Shown: positions 31,865-44,690 of the stretch, in pieces
How the letters are laid out: every line of letters starts with the position of its first letter
How positions within the stretch are numbered: position 1 is the first letter of the stretch
Assembly (NCBI GenBank): GCA_023213395.1
Contig: CM041465.1
Coordinates: forward strand, 104,787,741 to 104,851,740
DNA from: Cycas panzhihuaensis
Taxonomy: Eukaryota > Cycadophyta
Direction: 5' to 3'
Length of the DNA: 64,000 bases
The notes under the pieces: model-generated
The model's input: the letters and a program-made list of their open reading frames with translations, nothing else
Database searches by the model: none
Told to the model about the DNA's origin: nothing
Program-made: the position numbers and the translations under genes

Positions 31865-32410
31865 TGTTAAACCCTATGTTTATAAGTTAAGTATATGTTC
31901 TTTATTTTCATGTATATTTGTACTTTATGGGTTGACTTATCACTTAGGTAATAAAATGTACACCCATATTCTTTCCTAGTGACATAACTTTATGATTTAA
32001 GAGTCAAAATGACCCTTATGTACTTTTGCTCACTTGAGAGCCCAAAAGAACACATGTCCTAAATGCAAAGGATGTAGTTTGGATATTGGACACTTATCAA
32101 ACATCTAGCACCTTAGGTCTCTTCTATAACTCTATATATTGAGACCACTTATCATGTATCTCATATAGAGTATAAGTAGTATTGTTATGTTGTCAGTTTG
32201 ATAATCAAACTTCTATTCATTTGGAGATTGGACTAATTCCATCTTCTCCATATTTTGGTATCATCTTGCTCATGCTCTTTCATGTTTTCGTCTTTTGTCT
32301 TGCTTATTTTGAGTAGCTTTTATTATTCATGTTGATCTTCTTTATTCTAGAACTAGATTAGAATGTCTTTCTAGATCCTGGTTAATGTAGGCTAAATGCC
32401 ATCTTTAACA
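31865..32410 (+). repeat. E4 3' LTR
   Basis: 546 bp, TGTTAAACC to TTTAACA. Much closer to 20416-20934 than to the E5 LTRs in its last 150 bp. The palindrome and hairpin are decayed here. Followed by TAAGA. Confidence 0.9.
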
Positions 32411-33694
32411 TAAGAAGTGAGCACTCAAGGTCTATAGTGAGATAATTATGACTAGTTAAATCTTCCTTCTTTATCTATACTTCATTTTCCTAAAGAGAAC
32501 AAGGACCATAATCATAATATGCTATTCTTTCCATAATAGATAGGAGAAAGTGACATTTGTATTTTCATGTTTGAGGTAGAGATCTTCTCCAAAGACAATA
32601 ATTATTTAAACCACATATTTGGATATTTATTAAATACACCCAGGACCTAAAATAATGACCTGGTTTATTAAAGAAATAGCTTTCGAAAACAAGTTTCTAA
32701 AGGTTGATCAAGTGAGAAGTCAACCTTCATTTCCCTAACATATGGGAGTTCATGATGGTAGGGCCTTAGTGCTTTCTCTACTAGCAATTGGCATTGGTAC
32801 ACTTAGAATTATATTTTATGAAAAGTAATGCCATGACAATTTTCTAGCAAGGAAGGCTTGGTGGAAATTCTGCGATACTGATATTTCATATGAAATGACA
32901 AATAGAACAAGGTTAGCCTCTTGATAACTATGTTAGTGTTGAACATATAAGTCCTTATATGAAATTGAATATCATTGGTATCTTATGAGGATATTATCAA
33001 TATATCCAAATACATTACATTCATTTAATTGTATAATGTTCACCTACTTGTACAATACTAGGGGTCACTAGATGGGTCAAAACAATCCACATTGGTTGAA
33101 TATTTTTCGGAAGAGCAATTTAGATGATAATTATATTTTACATTGATCTTATAGTTATAATACATACATCTCATCTTACAAATATCTATTGTGTTCTTTA
33201 TTTATAGTTAACTTTTTGCCCTTTTTATGATGCTTCATTCAGGCCCTTAATTTTATCATGTGCCATCCCAATGCTATTATGTCATCTCTTTTTTATGTTA
33301 TATACATTTCCTCTAAATTTTGTATATATTGGGTAAATGATTTAAGCATGTCTAGATTAAGAAAGTATCATATAACCCATTCCATCTTAAGATAAAATTT
33401 AGTTGATCTTACATATCAATTATCACATTTTCTTAGTTCTTGCTTTTGATTTTTTAGTTGTCACTTTAGGTTTATTTATAGATTTACAATTACCTACACA
33501 AGATTTTGCTAAGATTCAGTTGACTTTCAATTAAGTAAATCAACTATCTATAGAAATTCTTCTAGTTATTATACATTTAATACATATAAATCTATAATGC
33601 TAATTAATTATTCCTTTATAACATTTTTTTTACCACTATACCTTAATTTTGACTCCTAAAAATTAATTAATGATTTATTTGTTAGGGAGTATGA
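32411..33694. other. Unassigned AT-rich sequence between E4 and E6
   Basis: About 1.3 kb without recognisable domains, LTR pair or tandem structure on either strand. It looks like old single-copy or fully decayed sequence. Confidence 0.4.
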
Positions 33695-34030
33695 TGTGAG
33701 TTTAAAACCATGAATGAGCTAATAAGGAGTTATGAACACAAGAAATTTTCAAGTATGATTACTCTACCTTCAAACATTTCCATTCATTAAGAATTACTCG
33801 ATGCATATACACAAGCCAGTATACATATTAATACAAGTGGGATTGATGATGGTCCAATAATGACCTGCAACTACCCTAACACATGTTACACACCCATTAC
33901 AAACTTGTATAACTCCTAAGAAATGTGTCATAAATGAAATGATGACCCTCTGAGTCACCAAAATAACCAAACACCTATTAGGACTCACAATCTAAATTTT
34001 GACCTAATAGAGTACACACTAATTGTAACA
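33695..34030 (-). repeat. E6 3' LTR (minus strand)
   Basis: Minus-strand start TGTTACAATTAGTGTG at 34030, preceded by TAAAGGGGAG. Its partner is 39552-39834; shared words include CCTATTA(G/A)GACTC and TTTTGACCTAATAGA. Confidence 0.8.
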
Positions 34031-34040
34031 CTCCCCTTTA

Positions 34041-35870
34041 ATGTTTACATCATTGGCTTTGACACCAATATAAAATTTGAATTTATCAAATTTATCTTTA
34101 AATAAAGACTTGGTAAAAGTATCTGCCAACTACTTTTTGATAGGCTTATATACGAGCTCAACCTCTTTATTTTAGATCTTCTCCTAGATATAGTGTACCT
34201 CATCATGTTTGGTCTAAATATGGAACACTGAATTCTTGACAATATTTAATGTACTCAAATTATCACAATACAATGTAGTTGTTTCATCTTGATAAAGTCC
34301 CAAATCATCAAGGACCCATCTCAACCAAATGACGTCATAAGTTTTTGTAACAACAACTTTATGCTCTACCTTAGTAGATGGCAATACAACATTTAATTAC
34401 TTCTTACTACTCTAAGAGATAATAATAGAATTCAAATTAAAGTAATAACTTCAGATGGACCTTCTGTTGTTAATATATTTGGATTAATTAGAATTTGAAT
34501 ATCCTTCTAACTTGAAATTGTTATTTTAGCTGAACTCCAATACATAGTGCAAAGTTAACTATAAATATCTAAAGATCCTTTTTATAGTTTTTCAATAACT
34601 CTACTTTAATATTGGTATAAATCTTAATACTATTCTAATTACAAATAAAATATCAAGCCTAGTTATAATTGAGTTAATTAAACTACAAATTGATTACCTA
34701 TATAGAGTACCATCTATTTGGTCATCATCATCTTGTGCTAATAATTTTGAACCTGTCTCTATAGGCATTGGAGTAGGTTTGTAGTCCTCCATTATGAATT
34801 TCTTTAGAATCTCTGATGCATACTTAGCCTATGAAATCATGATACTCGTAAGCTTTTGCCAAATTTCTACTTCAAAAAAATAGTGTACTCCCAGATCTAT
34901 CATATTACATATTTTTTTCAAATCATTTTTTAGGTCTTTAAACTTTCAAGTATCATTACTAGTGATCACTAGATCATCTACATATAAAATTACAAAGATG
35001 ATTGAACGCTTACCTTCAACTTTGATGTAAATGTTTGAATCAATTAGCTTTCTCAAACTTATTTTGTAAAACTGTAGAATCTTAGGCTCTTGGAGCCTAC
35101 TTCAAGCCATGCAAAACTTTTCTTAAGCAAAATATAAGGCATTCTTTTTCTTTTGTAATATATCCATGTGGTTGCTCTATATAAACTTCCTCCATAAGAT
35201 CTCCATTAAGGAAGGCACTCTCAACATCAAGTTGGTGCAACTACCGTTTGAACTAAGTAATTATTACTAGTATCAGTTTAATAATCACTTTCTTTGTTAC
35301 TATAACAAATGTTTCCTAGTAATTAATACCTTCTATCTACTTAAAACCCTTTGCAACCAATTTAGCTTTGTATTTATCAACACAACTATCTAATTTGAAT
35401 TTACTCTTGTAGACCCATTTATAACTAATTGATTGCTTATATATTGGCAATTTAACCAAGCCCCAAGTATTATTTTGTTTCACAGCGTAGATTTCAACAT
35501 CCATCCTTATTCTCCACTTTTATTCATGGCAGGCCTTCTCAAAACTTGAAGGCTCATCAACGTTAAGCACATCTATCATTAAAGAAAAGTTGACCATTTT
35601 AGGTCTCATATTCTTGACTTGCACTTACCTTCAATTTCGAGTAGTTGATCTTTTGCTATGGTTTTCAAATACCATTTAGGGAGTTTCTTTGTATGTAGAG
35701 TGATCTTAGGTTGTATTTTAGGCCACGATTCTTCAAACTAAGGATCTTGATACTCCTCCTCCTCACCTTTTAGTTTAGCTTAGCAGAAATCACAATTGCA
35801 ATAGATATAATCCCCAAGGCAAAGAGCTTGTCTAATGATGAGTATTGTAGTTCAAATAATTCATAAGGAA
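34041..35870 (-). pseudogene. pol: E6 pol: reverse transcriptase and RNase H
   Basis: Read right to left: near 35500 HEWRIRMDVEIYAV-like sequence followed by LGLVKLPI (RT entry), YKWVYKS at about 35410, FLNGDLMEEVYIEQPHG at about 35200-35150, then IIFVILYVDDLVITSND, where the catalytic YVDD is intact (34973-34984, complement). RNase H follows to about 34045 (QIKNLVDTFTKSL-like end just before the PPT). Stops are frequent and no open stretch exceeds 65 codons. The sequence is copia by motif order, and N-terminal pol is missing. Confidence 0.72.
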
Positions 35871-37839
35871 ACATTCTTAGTATAACAAATACAATGCTTC
35901 TATTGGAAGTTTATTTCGACAACAATATAATCAAATTCAACAAAGATGGTTGACATTATTAAAGTTAACTTAATAATATAAACTGTTATTTTGAGTTAAT
36001 GAAGGCAATCGATAAAGATAGAGAAAGGTAAACATAATGTCAAAAGAATGAGCTATGTAAAGTCAACAATGGTGAATGATTATGGTAATGAGTAACATGA
36101 TGGGGCGGGATCTCTAAAGTCCACAAAGCTAAGCATAATCAAAGTTGAGTCTATGGAGATTAATTGACAAAGATCACATAAGTGATACTCATAACATTAA
36201 AGAAGATTTAAGCAAGAGGTGCATTCAAATGGTGTTATAGATACATACTTCAACAAGCAATAAATCCAAGTGATGAAGATCATAATGCATCTACTAATGA
36301 AGGATGAAAAGTCAAAGGCATTCAAATGATAAAGGGTTTAATCAAACAAGTGAAGAAGTCACTTAATGTTAGCACTAGAAATGAGGGGTAATATGATAAA
36401 TGTTGCTAATGATAATAAAAGTGAGAACACTACTAATAAGGCAAATGATGATGTTGATAAGCTTGGGAATATAATGTCAAATCAATAAAAGAATATAGTG
36501 CCTCGTACAGATCATGATAGAAGATTTCACCTTGGTAAGGCCATTGATATAGGGCTTTTGAAAAACTTGCTAACATTGTTAATAAGGAATATGAGATGCT
36601 AGTAAGAAAAATAGAAAATAATTAGAAGGATCTTGAACTCCAAATTTTGGAGCACAAAGAAACTAGCATGTATACTACATTGAGAGAGTGACATCAAAGG
36701 AAAAGAAGTAACAAGAGAAACAAATTTATAATGTTGGATGCATTAAATTTAGATATTGTGTTTGTTTAATAGTGTCTTTTTGACTATATGCAATAACATC
36801 AAGGAAGAAACTAGCTTTCCTTATTTTGATAAAAATGTCTAGTATTCTTGAAGGACTAGCCAACCAAATATAGTATCTAGCCATCTTAAGAGTCTATGCA
36901 TAATGTTGATATGTGACTATAGCATGTATTAAAGATAGGACTCCAAAACAATCGAAGACAAGCACAACCTCATATGTATTGAGGGAGAATTCAAAGACAC
37001 AAGTGAATATAGGTAGTAGGTACATGAGTTTTTTCATCTCAATCCAAGCTAAGGTTTTCTCACCTACTAGTAGTATATAATAGTAAATTTGAAGCTGACA
37101 TCCTCATGTAACAATATTTCTACTCAACTAACGATGATCTCTGTGTGATGCACCCAATCTTCCTAATAATTATTTAGGCCATCAAGTTGATGTGACGACT
37201 ATGGGTTAGCTTAAAATCCCTAGGCATATGAAGAGTTGGTTGGTTATAGGTTAGTCCAAACCCTCTACTCTATGAATAGGGTGAGGTACAGGTTAAGAGC
37301 TTTATCACTTTGTCACCTAGAAAAGGGAATCACCTAGTATTAGGGATCCTAGTGGCAATGTTAACAACCCAATTTAGGCATGTTTAGGCTTCAATATAAC
37401 TACCATGACCTAGGTAAAAAGAAATGCAATCTCTGGATAACTACTTAATGGTAGGTACTACTCAAATTTTGATGACTATTGCTCCATAGTAGGACATGGA
37501 TATTAATCAATAACATGATGAGGATCGATGATGAACCATGTATATAAAGACTTCCTAGAGAACTCACAGATGTAGCAACTAGTCACCCATTTAGATTAGT
37601 GAATGGACGATCCTTCATATGGACATTATCAACTTTTGTTGTCACACAGATACATGTTGGTTTTTGCAGGCCTACATGGCTTCTTAAATCTATGAGAGAT
37701 TTTGGATTTGATGGCATTCTAAGACAAAATACATTTTAGGTTTGGAAGAGATATTGCCCTATAGAAAGGCCATGGTTAAAATATTCAAGGGTTATTAAAT
37801 TTGAAAGGGCGATTATTGATACTTGTTTAATACAGGGTT

Positions 37840-38205
37840 AATTAATGTTAATAAGGACATCAGTAAAGGCTTAGTTGAGAATTGGTTAGGTAGTTGAACC
37901 ACCCAACTAATGTGTACATAGGCTATATGAGAGGGACATTAGTATGAGTAGTTTATAAGAGATTGTTGGGTAAAAGATTGATGTATTAATTCAAGTCTGG
38001 CAATATTCATTACCCAACCAACCATGTAATCTCCCTTGTTAATAAATAACGAAATTGCTACTCATATCTGCATTCTCTTGTCTTTGATATTTTCTCTCCT
38101 CTCATGAATGTGGTACTATTAAGGTCTCATTAATGCAATTATGGTGAATGTTGTATGATTATTTGTGTTGTCTTCACTATAACAACAAATTGGCAGATTG
38201 AGGCC
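37840..38205 (+). repeat. Possible gypsy-type LTR end nested in E6
   Basis: The stretch resembles the end of a plant gypsy LTR: promoter-like ctatatgagag, a CCCAACCAACC segment, AATAAATAACG, CT-rich TTTTCTCTCCTCTC, then ACTATAACAACAAATTGGC, which could be an LTR end plus a TTGGC-type primer site. No second copy was found, so this stays a suggestion. Confidence 0.25.
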
Positions 38206-39234
38206 ATGAGACCCAAGTTAACCAACACTTCAAATAACATAAGCACACCACACATAATAATATTTAACTAGTTTTTGTGTTCTTAAATCTTTGGTCATTG
38301 TGTAGAGCAATGAAAAAACATGAAATAACTCAATTACCATGTAGGGAGATGGAATAAATTCATGTAACCATTGTAGAAAAATATAAAATTAAATTACAAT
38401 CACAACTATATTTTTCATATCTTGGTTTGGGCTACTAAATGAACTATAAATGGCCTTAGCACCTTATGTCTCCATGTGATTGAGTGGTTTGAAAAAGGGC
38501 CTAGCCACTTGAAATAAAATGATTATGAAATTTGATTTATTATTTCACTACTTTAGAAAAGAGAAAAATGAATTTTAACCAAGGTTTTAAATTTGAACTA
38601 GTAACTAATTTTTTGGGTATTCATGATTTTGTGATTTTGTGGTTTGATGAATCCAAATCATTTCACCTCATACATCAATTTACTCATTGGTGTGATGAAG
38701 TCTTTAATAGAATCTTCAACCCTATGATCTACTATCAAGTTTATCTAGTTCACAGAGGCATCCATAGAGGTCTTCAAGTGAGGCTCTCACGGTCTTCGAT
38801 AAGGTCTATTATCTTTGTCTTTGACCCTACTTGTCATAGATGAGGGCATTTAACAAACTTTCTTATCCTTAAGAAATGACCTTAACGTTTCACATCCAAG
38901 ATTCGACCTTCTAACTCTACTCATAGAAACATCTATAGACACATATGTGATAATCTACATTTCTGGCAATGTCAAATGAATTTACTTGGCATTTTAGGAA
39001 GGGTTCCTTCACATCTATACACCCTTGAATTTGTAAACCCCATAGTCTTCATCACATAAAAGAAAAAAAAAAAGAAAACTGAAAACTTATAATAAAATCT
39101 ACCTAATCTAGCCTTTAACCTTCAAAAAATGAATGTGCCTTAGTCTGACACTCACAACCCATAGAAGAAATTTGACAAAAATAGAACATAGACCCTTTTT
39201 GCCTAAAAATATATATTTTTAAATTTTTGTTCAC

Positions 39235-39255
39235 AAAAAAAAAAAAAAAAAAAAA
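39235..39255 (+). repeat. A21 homopolymer
   Basis: Run of 21 A, 300 bp from the E6 5' LTR. It might mark the tail of a retroposed sequence, but no LINE or SINE body is recognisable next to it. Confidence 0.8.
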
Positions 39256-39551
39256 CAACCAAAAACACAAACCTAGAGTGAAATTCCACATTAGATAATC
39301 ACTCTATAAACCCTAACACTCTAAAATTTTCCATAAAAAAGTCTCATTTTTTTAAATATTTTTTTTATTTGCAACAACATAGATGGCTAAAAAAGCCCTA
39401 GGGTTTGAAATCTATAAATCCCACCTCAAAATTCAAACTAGTCCTTGAATTTGGACATTCACTTATAACTTCTTTGAATTGTTGGCTTCTCACTAAACCT
39501 TAGGTTGCAATTTGATTATTAATCCTTAGCTTACCAGGTTGTGATACTAAA

Positions 39552-39834
39552 TATGAGTTTTAATCCAAAAATGAGACAATAAAGAATTACAAACATAGGA
39601 AATTTTCTAGTAGAATTAATCTACTTTCAAATATTTTCATTCATTAAGAATTGCCCAATGCATATATATACGAGCCAATATATATATTAATAAAACTGGG
39701 ATTGGTAACAACATAACTCTTACAACATGTGTCACTACTTGGAGGGTGACCCTCTAGCTCCCCAAAGTAACCCAACACCTATTAAGACTCGCAACCTAAG
39801 TTTTGACCTAATAGACTAAACATTAATTCTAACA
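39552..39834 (-). repeat. E6 5' LTR (minus strand)
   Basis: 283 bp, partner of 33695-34030. The internal-side end shows TA for TG, next to a primer site (complement of 39542-39549, TAGTATCA). Confidence 0.78.
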
Positions 39835-40305
39835 TATAAATCCACAAAACTAATTAAAGTTTTTACATTTGTATAATTTTTTCCCCCTTCTCTACAAGAA
39901 GCAAATAATGGGTGGAAATAAAATATATTAAAAATTGTCAAAACAAATTCCATGATTGGAAATAAAAAATTTGGAGGATGCATTTAATTCCATGCTAAGA
40001 GCATGTTTAAACCACACATAAAATACATGATTCTGGACAATATATGTGAAATATCCATTATGAGTAGAATTTATTCATAAGATATAATTAGGAGTATAAA
40101 TGCTTCAAGATGAGAATAACTCAATTTTGTTTACAAGTTAAGGACATAATGGAAATTCATAACAATACCACCACTCCCTTCTTGTAAGATTAATGATGTA
40201 AATGGATAGTAAGGTACCATCTCATCATGAATTTTCTCTAACACCCTATTAGAAAAGAGCAATATTTATCATTGCTTATACTACATATAAATAGTGTGTA
40301 TTATA

Positions 40306-40577
40306 TGTTGGAAATCAAAGTGCATAAGGACCAGGTAGAATTGGTTTATCCCTTGTCAAAACTCCATCTTTACTAAATCTCTCAACAATTAATCATTGTA
40401 ATGTATATAGATATATAATAAATAGGTATAATACATGTAAGTATCTTGTGGTTGGTTACACACATGTGAGGTTCATGAGTAATGACCTCTAACTAATTAT
40501 AATACATTAACAAATAAATCCTATATTAGGTTATATACTTAATATAAACATGAATACATGTGTTAAATATTCTAACA
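40306..40577 (-). repeat. E7 3' LTR (minus strand)
   Basis: Minus-strand TGTTAGAATATTT at 40577 to CCAACA at 40306. The plus-strand word TGTTGGAAATC at its left also starts the other LTR at 46906. A GGGGGAG purine tract precedes it (40584-40578, complement). Confidence 0.88.
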
Positions 40578-42300
40578 CTCCCCCTATTCTAGCAATCTCG
40601 CTTTAATATTTACATCATTAGCTTCAACACCTAATCCCTCTATGAATTTTTGGAATTTGTCTTGAGCTAAAGGTTTGGTAAAGATGTCCACTAATTGTTT
40701 ATTTATCAACTTATAGATTAGCTTAATTTCACCTTTTTGAATTTGGTCCTTAATGAAATGATGATGGACTTCAATATACTTCATGTGTACATGAAATATA
40801 GGATTCTTGGCCAATTTTAATGTACTCTAATTATCACAATATAGCATTGTAACATCCTCTTGATGAAGACCAATATTGTAAAGAATCTATCTCAGCGAGA
40901 TTGTATTTGAGGCTACTATAACTACGAGTTTATATTCTATTTTAGTCAAAGAAAGTCTGACATTCAATTACTTCTTATTTTTCCATCTCACAAATGTTAA
41001 ATCTAGATTGGAATAGTAGCTAGATATCAATCTTTTGCTATCTATACATCCACCCTAATCTACATCGGTGAATCCAACCAGTTTGAAGTTATTGTTGTAA
41101 ATAAACTCTAATCCATATTACAACATTTTGTGCAAGTATTTGAGAATTCACTTAGTGACTAACTAGTGATATTGCTTTGGTGTTGTCATGAACATGGATA
41201 TTATACCAACCACAAATAAAATATCTAGTCTAGTTATAGTCAAATAAATTAGACTTTCAATTAGTTGTATATATAGTGTGTCATCAACTAGTCGATTATC
41301 TTCTTATGCTATGAGCCTCACTCTTGTTTCTATAGGGGTGTTTGCAGGCTTGTAATCTTCCATTTTGAACTTCTTCAAAATTTTCCATGTGTACTTTGCT
41401 CATGAGATAAAAATTCTGCCAGGTCTTTGCCACACTTCCACTCCTAGAAAGTAGTGCAAAATGTCAAGATTAGTCATCTTAAAGTGATTCATCAGATCTT
41501 GATTTTAAGTTAGACATCGTCGTGATATCATTCCCATTGATTAGTAAGTTATTGACATACAAAACTACAAAAGTTATTGATTTGTCACTATGAACCTTTA
41601 TGCAGAGATTGGAGTTTCCTGATAATTTCTCAAATCCTCTCTTCTAGAAATACTAATCAACCTTCTCATATCAAGTTTTAGGATTTCGCTTGAGATTATA
41701 TAAGGCTTTTCTCAGTCTATATGCAAGATGTTCTTTCCCTTTCTCATCAAATCTAGATGGCTTATCCATGTATACTTCTTTAGTGAGGCCTCTATTTAGG
41801 AAGGTGCTTTCAACATCCACCTGGTGAATCTACCAATTAAATGAGGCATTAATCCTCAAAATGATCCTGATGATATTTAGCTTAGCCATTAATGCAAAGG
41901 TCTCCTAGTAATCAATTCATTCTCTCTAGTTGAAACTTTTTGTAATGAGTATAACCTTGTATTTGTCAATTATGTCATCCTCCTTGAACTTTATTCTATA
42001 GACTCGCTTGCACCTAATTGCATATTTGTTTATAGGCAATTTGACTAAGTGCTAAGTCATGTTCTTCTTTAGTGCTTGGATTTCCATATCCATCACTACT
42101 TTCCATGTTTGCTCCTTAACTGCCTCTTTAAAAGTGGAAGGCTCATCAATGTTTAAGACTTGCAACATGAGAGCCATGTTGACTTGCTTATGTGGCCTAT
42201 ATTTTAGCTCCAACATTCTATTAGGTTTAGGTAACCTTGAGTTACTAATTATCTCCAAATACCACTTAGGCAACTTTTTCTTCAGGGGAGATTAGGGACT
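40578..42300 (-). pseudogene. pol: E7 pol: reverse transcriptase and RNase H
   Basis: RT entry (42273-42052 complement): RPHKQVNMALMLQVLNIDEPSTF then VVMDMEIQALKKN. The catalytic box reads YVNN (41548-41559 complement) instead of YVDD: both Asp codons changed G to A, which would destroy polymerase activity. RNase H C-terminus (40814-40584 complement) is open for 76 codons: AKNPIFHVHMKYIEVHHHF, then LINKQLVDIFTKPLAQDKFQKFIEGLGV. It ends 7 bp from the PPT and LTR. Stops elsewhere lie mainly at expected Gln and Trp codons. Confidence 0.85.
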
Positions 42301-42879
42301 CTCTGGTAGCTGCTCTGTAGGTTACTTAATGTCCTCTAAAGAATTTGTTGATGACAACTCTCTAGTATATGTTCCTTCAAACTAGAATTTCTTATACTTA
42401 GCATCAAGTTATATTGCCACACTAACTAGATTTGGCCCGAACACCACAACTTGCTTTTGCAAGCAACATTCAAGTTGGTCGATAATGACTTAAAGTTGGT
42501 GCTTGATTTGGTGCTCAATATCCAAAGAAGCTAAGTCAAGCTCCTTGTCACCTTTATTGCAGATAACATCCTGAGTTATGTGATTTTTTTTGCATCTTCA
42601 ACTTGTACAAGTGGTAAGCTTTGATTTCTTCACTACATCTAATTAGAATATATTTTAGGTTTTTGTTATTAAACTATTTTATTTCTCCTTACGTGTATGC
42701 ATATATGCAATACTCTAAAAAATCTTCATATGGTTAACAATTGGCTTGGTTCTAAACCAAGCCTTCTCAGGCATTTGATTCTAAATTACAGATGTATGAC
42801 TATGATTAGTCAGGTGAGTATCAATATTCATTATTTTCACCCAAAGATGTTCAAAAATATCTTTTGAATTCATCGTAGC

Positions 42880-43320
42880 TTTAACTTTCTCTGCCAAGGT
42901 TTGATTCATCCTTTTCATTACTCCATTTTGTTTAAGAGTATAGACAGTTATGAATTGCCTTTTTATTCTGTGGTCATTGCAATACTAGTTAGACTCCTTC
43001 AAGGTGTACTTGCTTTGTTATTTGATTTAGTGTCTTTACTAGCTAATAAGTCACATTCTCAACTTGTTCTTTGAATTGCTTGAAGATGGCAAAGGCTCGT
43101 GACTTATCCTTAGTTAGATATGCACAAACTTTTTTGAAAAGGTTGTCAATAAAGTTTAGGAAACATTTTACTCCTCTAGTCAATGTCATTAATATCAGTC
43201 TGCAAATGTCAAAGTGTACTAACTCTAACTTTGCCTTCACTCTCTAATCTTTTCCTTTCAGAAATGGTTCCTTATGTTGTTTGGCCATGATACAAAATTT
43301 ACATACCCAATTTTTTATTT
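42880..43320 (-). pseudogene. pol: E7 pol: integrase
   Basis: Open piece at 43240-43043 (complement): KLELVHFDICRLI (first Asp), FLNFIDNLFKKVCAYL, DKSRAFAIFKQFKEQVEN. Beyond it the frame shifts: the second catalytic Asp region reads S-N-N (Asp to Asn) with a 1-base deletion, then IKRQFITVYTLKQNGVMKRMNQTLAEK, where the catalytic Glu is Lys (codon 42915-42913). The zinc region and the C-terminal part are too mutated to delimit. Confidence 0.75.
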
Positions 43321-43779
43321 TTAATTTATGAACCCATTTTTGTGCTTTTAATTTAGGAATTCCATACACCATGTTTAATTTATGCATCAATTAAATACAA
43401 TGGTAATTCAAATAACCCATTTTATTATGCAAAATTTTACTTTTATTAGTTTTAAAGTTGTAACCTCTTTTTTATTTCTAAATTTTCCATTCAAAATGTA
43501 GAGGTCATTAATCATTTTTCCTTTATGTGACAACACTATATTCTTTATTGGTGATGGTATATTTTCCTTGAAAAAATTTAACCTCTATGTCCTCCTTTTC
43601 AATTTAAGAGGCTGAAATTAGGTTCACTTTGAATTCTAACACATGTTCAATATGTTTCATGTTTCCTTCTTCTATGGCAATTAGAACATTACCAATTTCT
43701 TCAACCTTCAATACAAAATTATCATCTATAATGACAAATTGACCTTTTGTAGTAATCAATTCTTAGAACCATTCCTTTC

Positions 43780-44690
43780 TTCATTATCATATGTTTGGTT
43801 GTGTTTGAATCTCGTGTCATTATGCATCAAGTATGATACTATAAATAGTCTTTTATTCGACTTACGATGAATGAGTGGTTAGAAAATTGCTTTCATGACT
43901 ACCTTGCCTTCTATCTTGTTGTCTATGTACTTATCAACATTGTTGTTCTGGTCTTATTTTTGTTATGGCTGGTGTTTCTTTTGTTGTGGCCGATAGTGTT
44001 GTAAACTTCTAAAACCTTTCTTCAAGTGTCCAGTCTTCTTGTAGTGCTAATATTTTGCCTTTAATTATCCCTTGGGACCCTTTCGTTGAACATTGTATTT
44101 AGAAGATGCACTCTTCCTTGACGTAAAAGGGTACTTCCCTTTATAGTTTGCAGTTATAGCTCCTTAACTTTCACTGCCTGAGTCCTTTAGCCTTTGCTCA
44201 TGTAGTTTCAATTGCCCTTCAAGATCATTAAAGACCATTGAACTTATCTTCCTATTTAGAGTTAGATTTATGATAAAGTTGTAATAGGAATTTGGCAAAG
44301 ATCTAATCACTGCAATTACTAACTTTAGGTTACCAAGTGACTTCTTCTTTGTGCTTAATTAGATTTTTATCATTTTGATCACTTGCAAGTGATCAATCAT
44401 TAGTCCACATAACTTTCTATTGCATACTTGGCTCCTTAGCAACAAGATTTGCTTGTCATCTTTGGTCTGGTGAAGAGAGATGATTGCATTCCAAGATTGT
44501 TTTAGCATCCTCACATCTATCGCATTTATAATTAAATTCCCGCCAATGGAGATCTTAATGAATTCTAAAGTAACTCTTAGTTTGTCTTGAAGTTTCTTCT
44601 TTTCAATAGCATTAGTTGGTTCAGTAGGCTCTTTGTCAATGCACTGTCGCATGCCATTGATCTCCAGGAAGCTTTTCATTTTGTATTTTC
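43780..44690 (-). pseudogene. gag: E7 gag and knuckle region
   Basis: Gag N-terminus on the complement of 44679-44359: LEINGMRQCIDKE, KKLQDKLRVTLEFIKISIGGNLIINAID, MLKQSWNAIISLHQTKDDKQILLL, a copia capsid in which AWN.L and LK-type words match the UBN2 region. About 44000-44060 holds a lost knuckle: YKKTGHLKK is readable, with Cys residues replaced. Protease could not be located with confidence between 43.3 and 43.9 kb. Confidence 0.65.

Larger units (their letters stand above)
20416..32410 (+). mobile_element. E4: Ty1/copia element interrupted by E5
   Basis: The outer LTRs 20416-20934 and 31865-32410 share a 3' half that differs from E5 LTRs (both end ccatctttaaca). Flanks are TAAGG (20411-20415) and TAAGA (32411-32415), a duplication with one G-to-A change. 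Without E5 and its duplication the element is about 7.35 kb. It holds PBS, a 2.1-kb leader, gag, protease, integrase, RT and RNase H. The right-hand coding end resumes after E5 as IQFN at 31833, and the PPT lies at 31855-31864. Strongly decayed. Confidence 0.9.
35871..39541. other. E6 interior without recognisable coding
   Basis: 3.7 kb inside E6 where gag to integrase should be. I see no copia motif. About 38.3-39.54 kb next to the PBS may be leader. 36.0-37.8 kb has no known motif. An A21 run lies at 39235-39255. A 103-codon open frame at 38532-38843 (+) has no recognised domain. Confidence 0.4.
33695..39834 (-). mobile_element. E6: Ty1/copia element with RT-RNase H only
   Basis: 6,140 bp between LTRs 33695-34030 (3' LTR) and 39552-39834 (5' LTR). 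Flanks TATGA (33690-33694) and TATAA (39835-39839) differ by one transition. On the minus strand a primer site TAGTATCA lies at 39549-39542, and a PPT (TAAAGGGGAG) at 34040-34031. RNase H and RT are recognisable to about 35870; gag, protease and integrase are not found, and 3.7 kb of interior is unexplained. Confidence 0.8.

Noticed and set aside
33660-33694. TGTTAGGGAG at 33681 as the left LTR end of E6
   Set aside because: Alignment with the other LTR places the shared end at 33695; the TATGA/TATAA flanks agree with that position.
38532-38843. 103-codon open frame (+) in E6 interior
   Set aside because: No known domain and no start context, neighbours or repeat of it. Kept only as part of an unassigned region.
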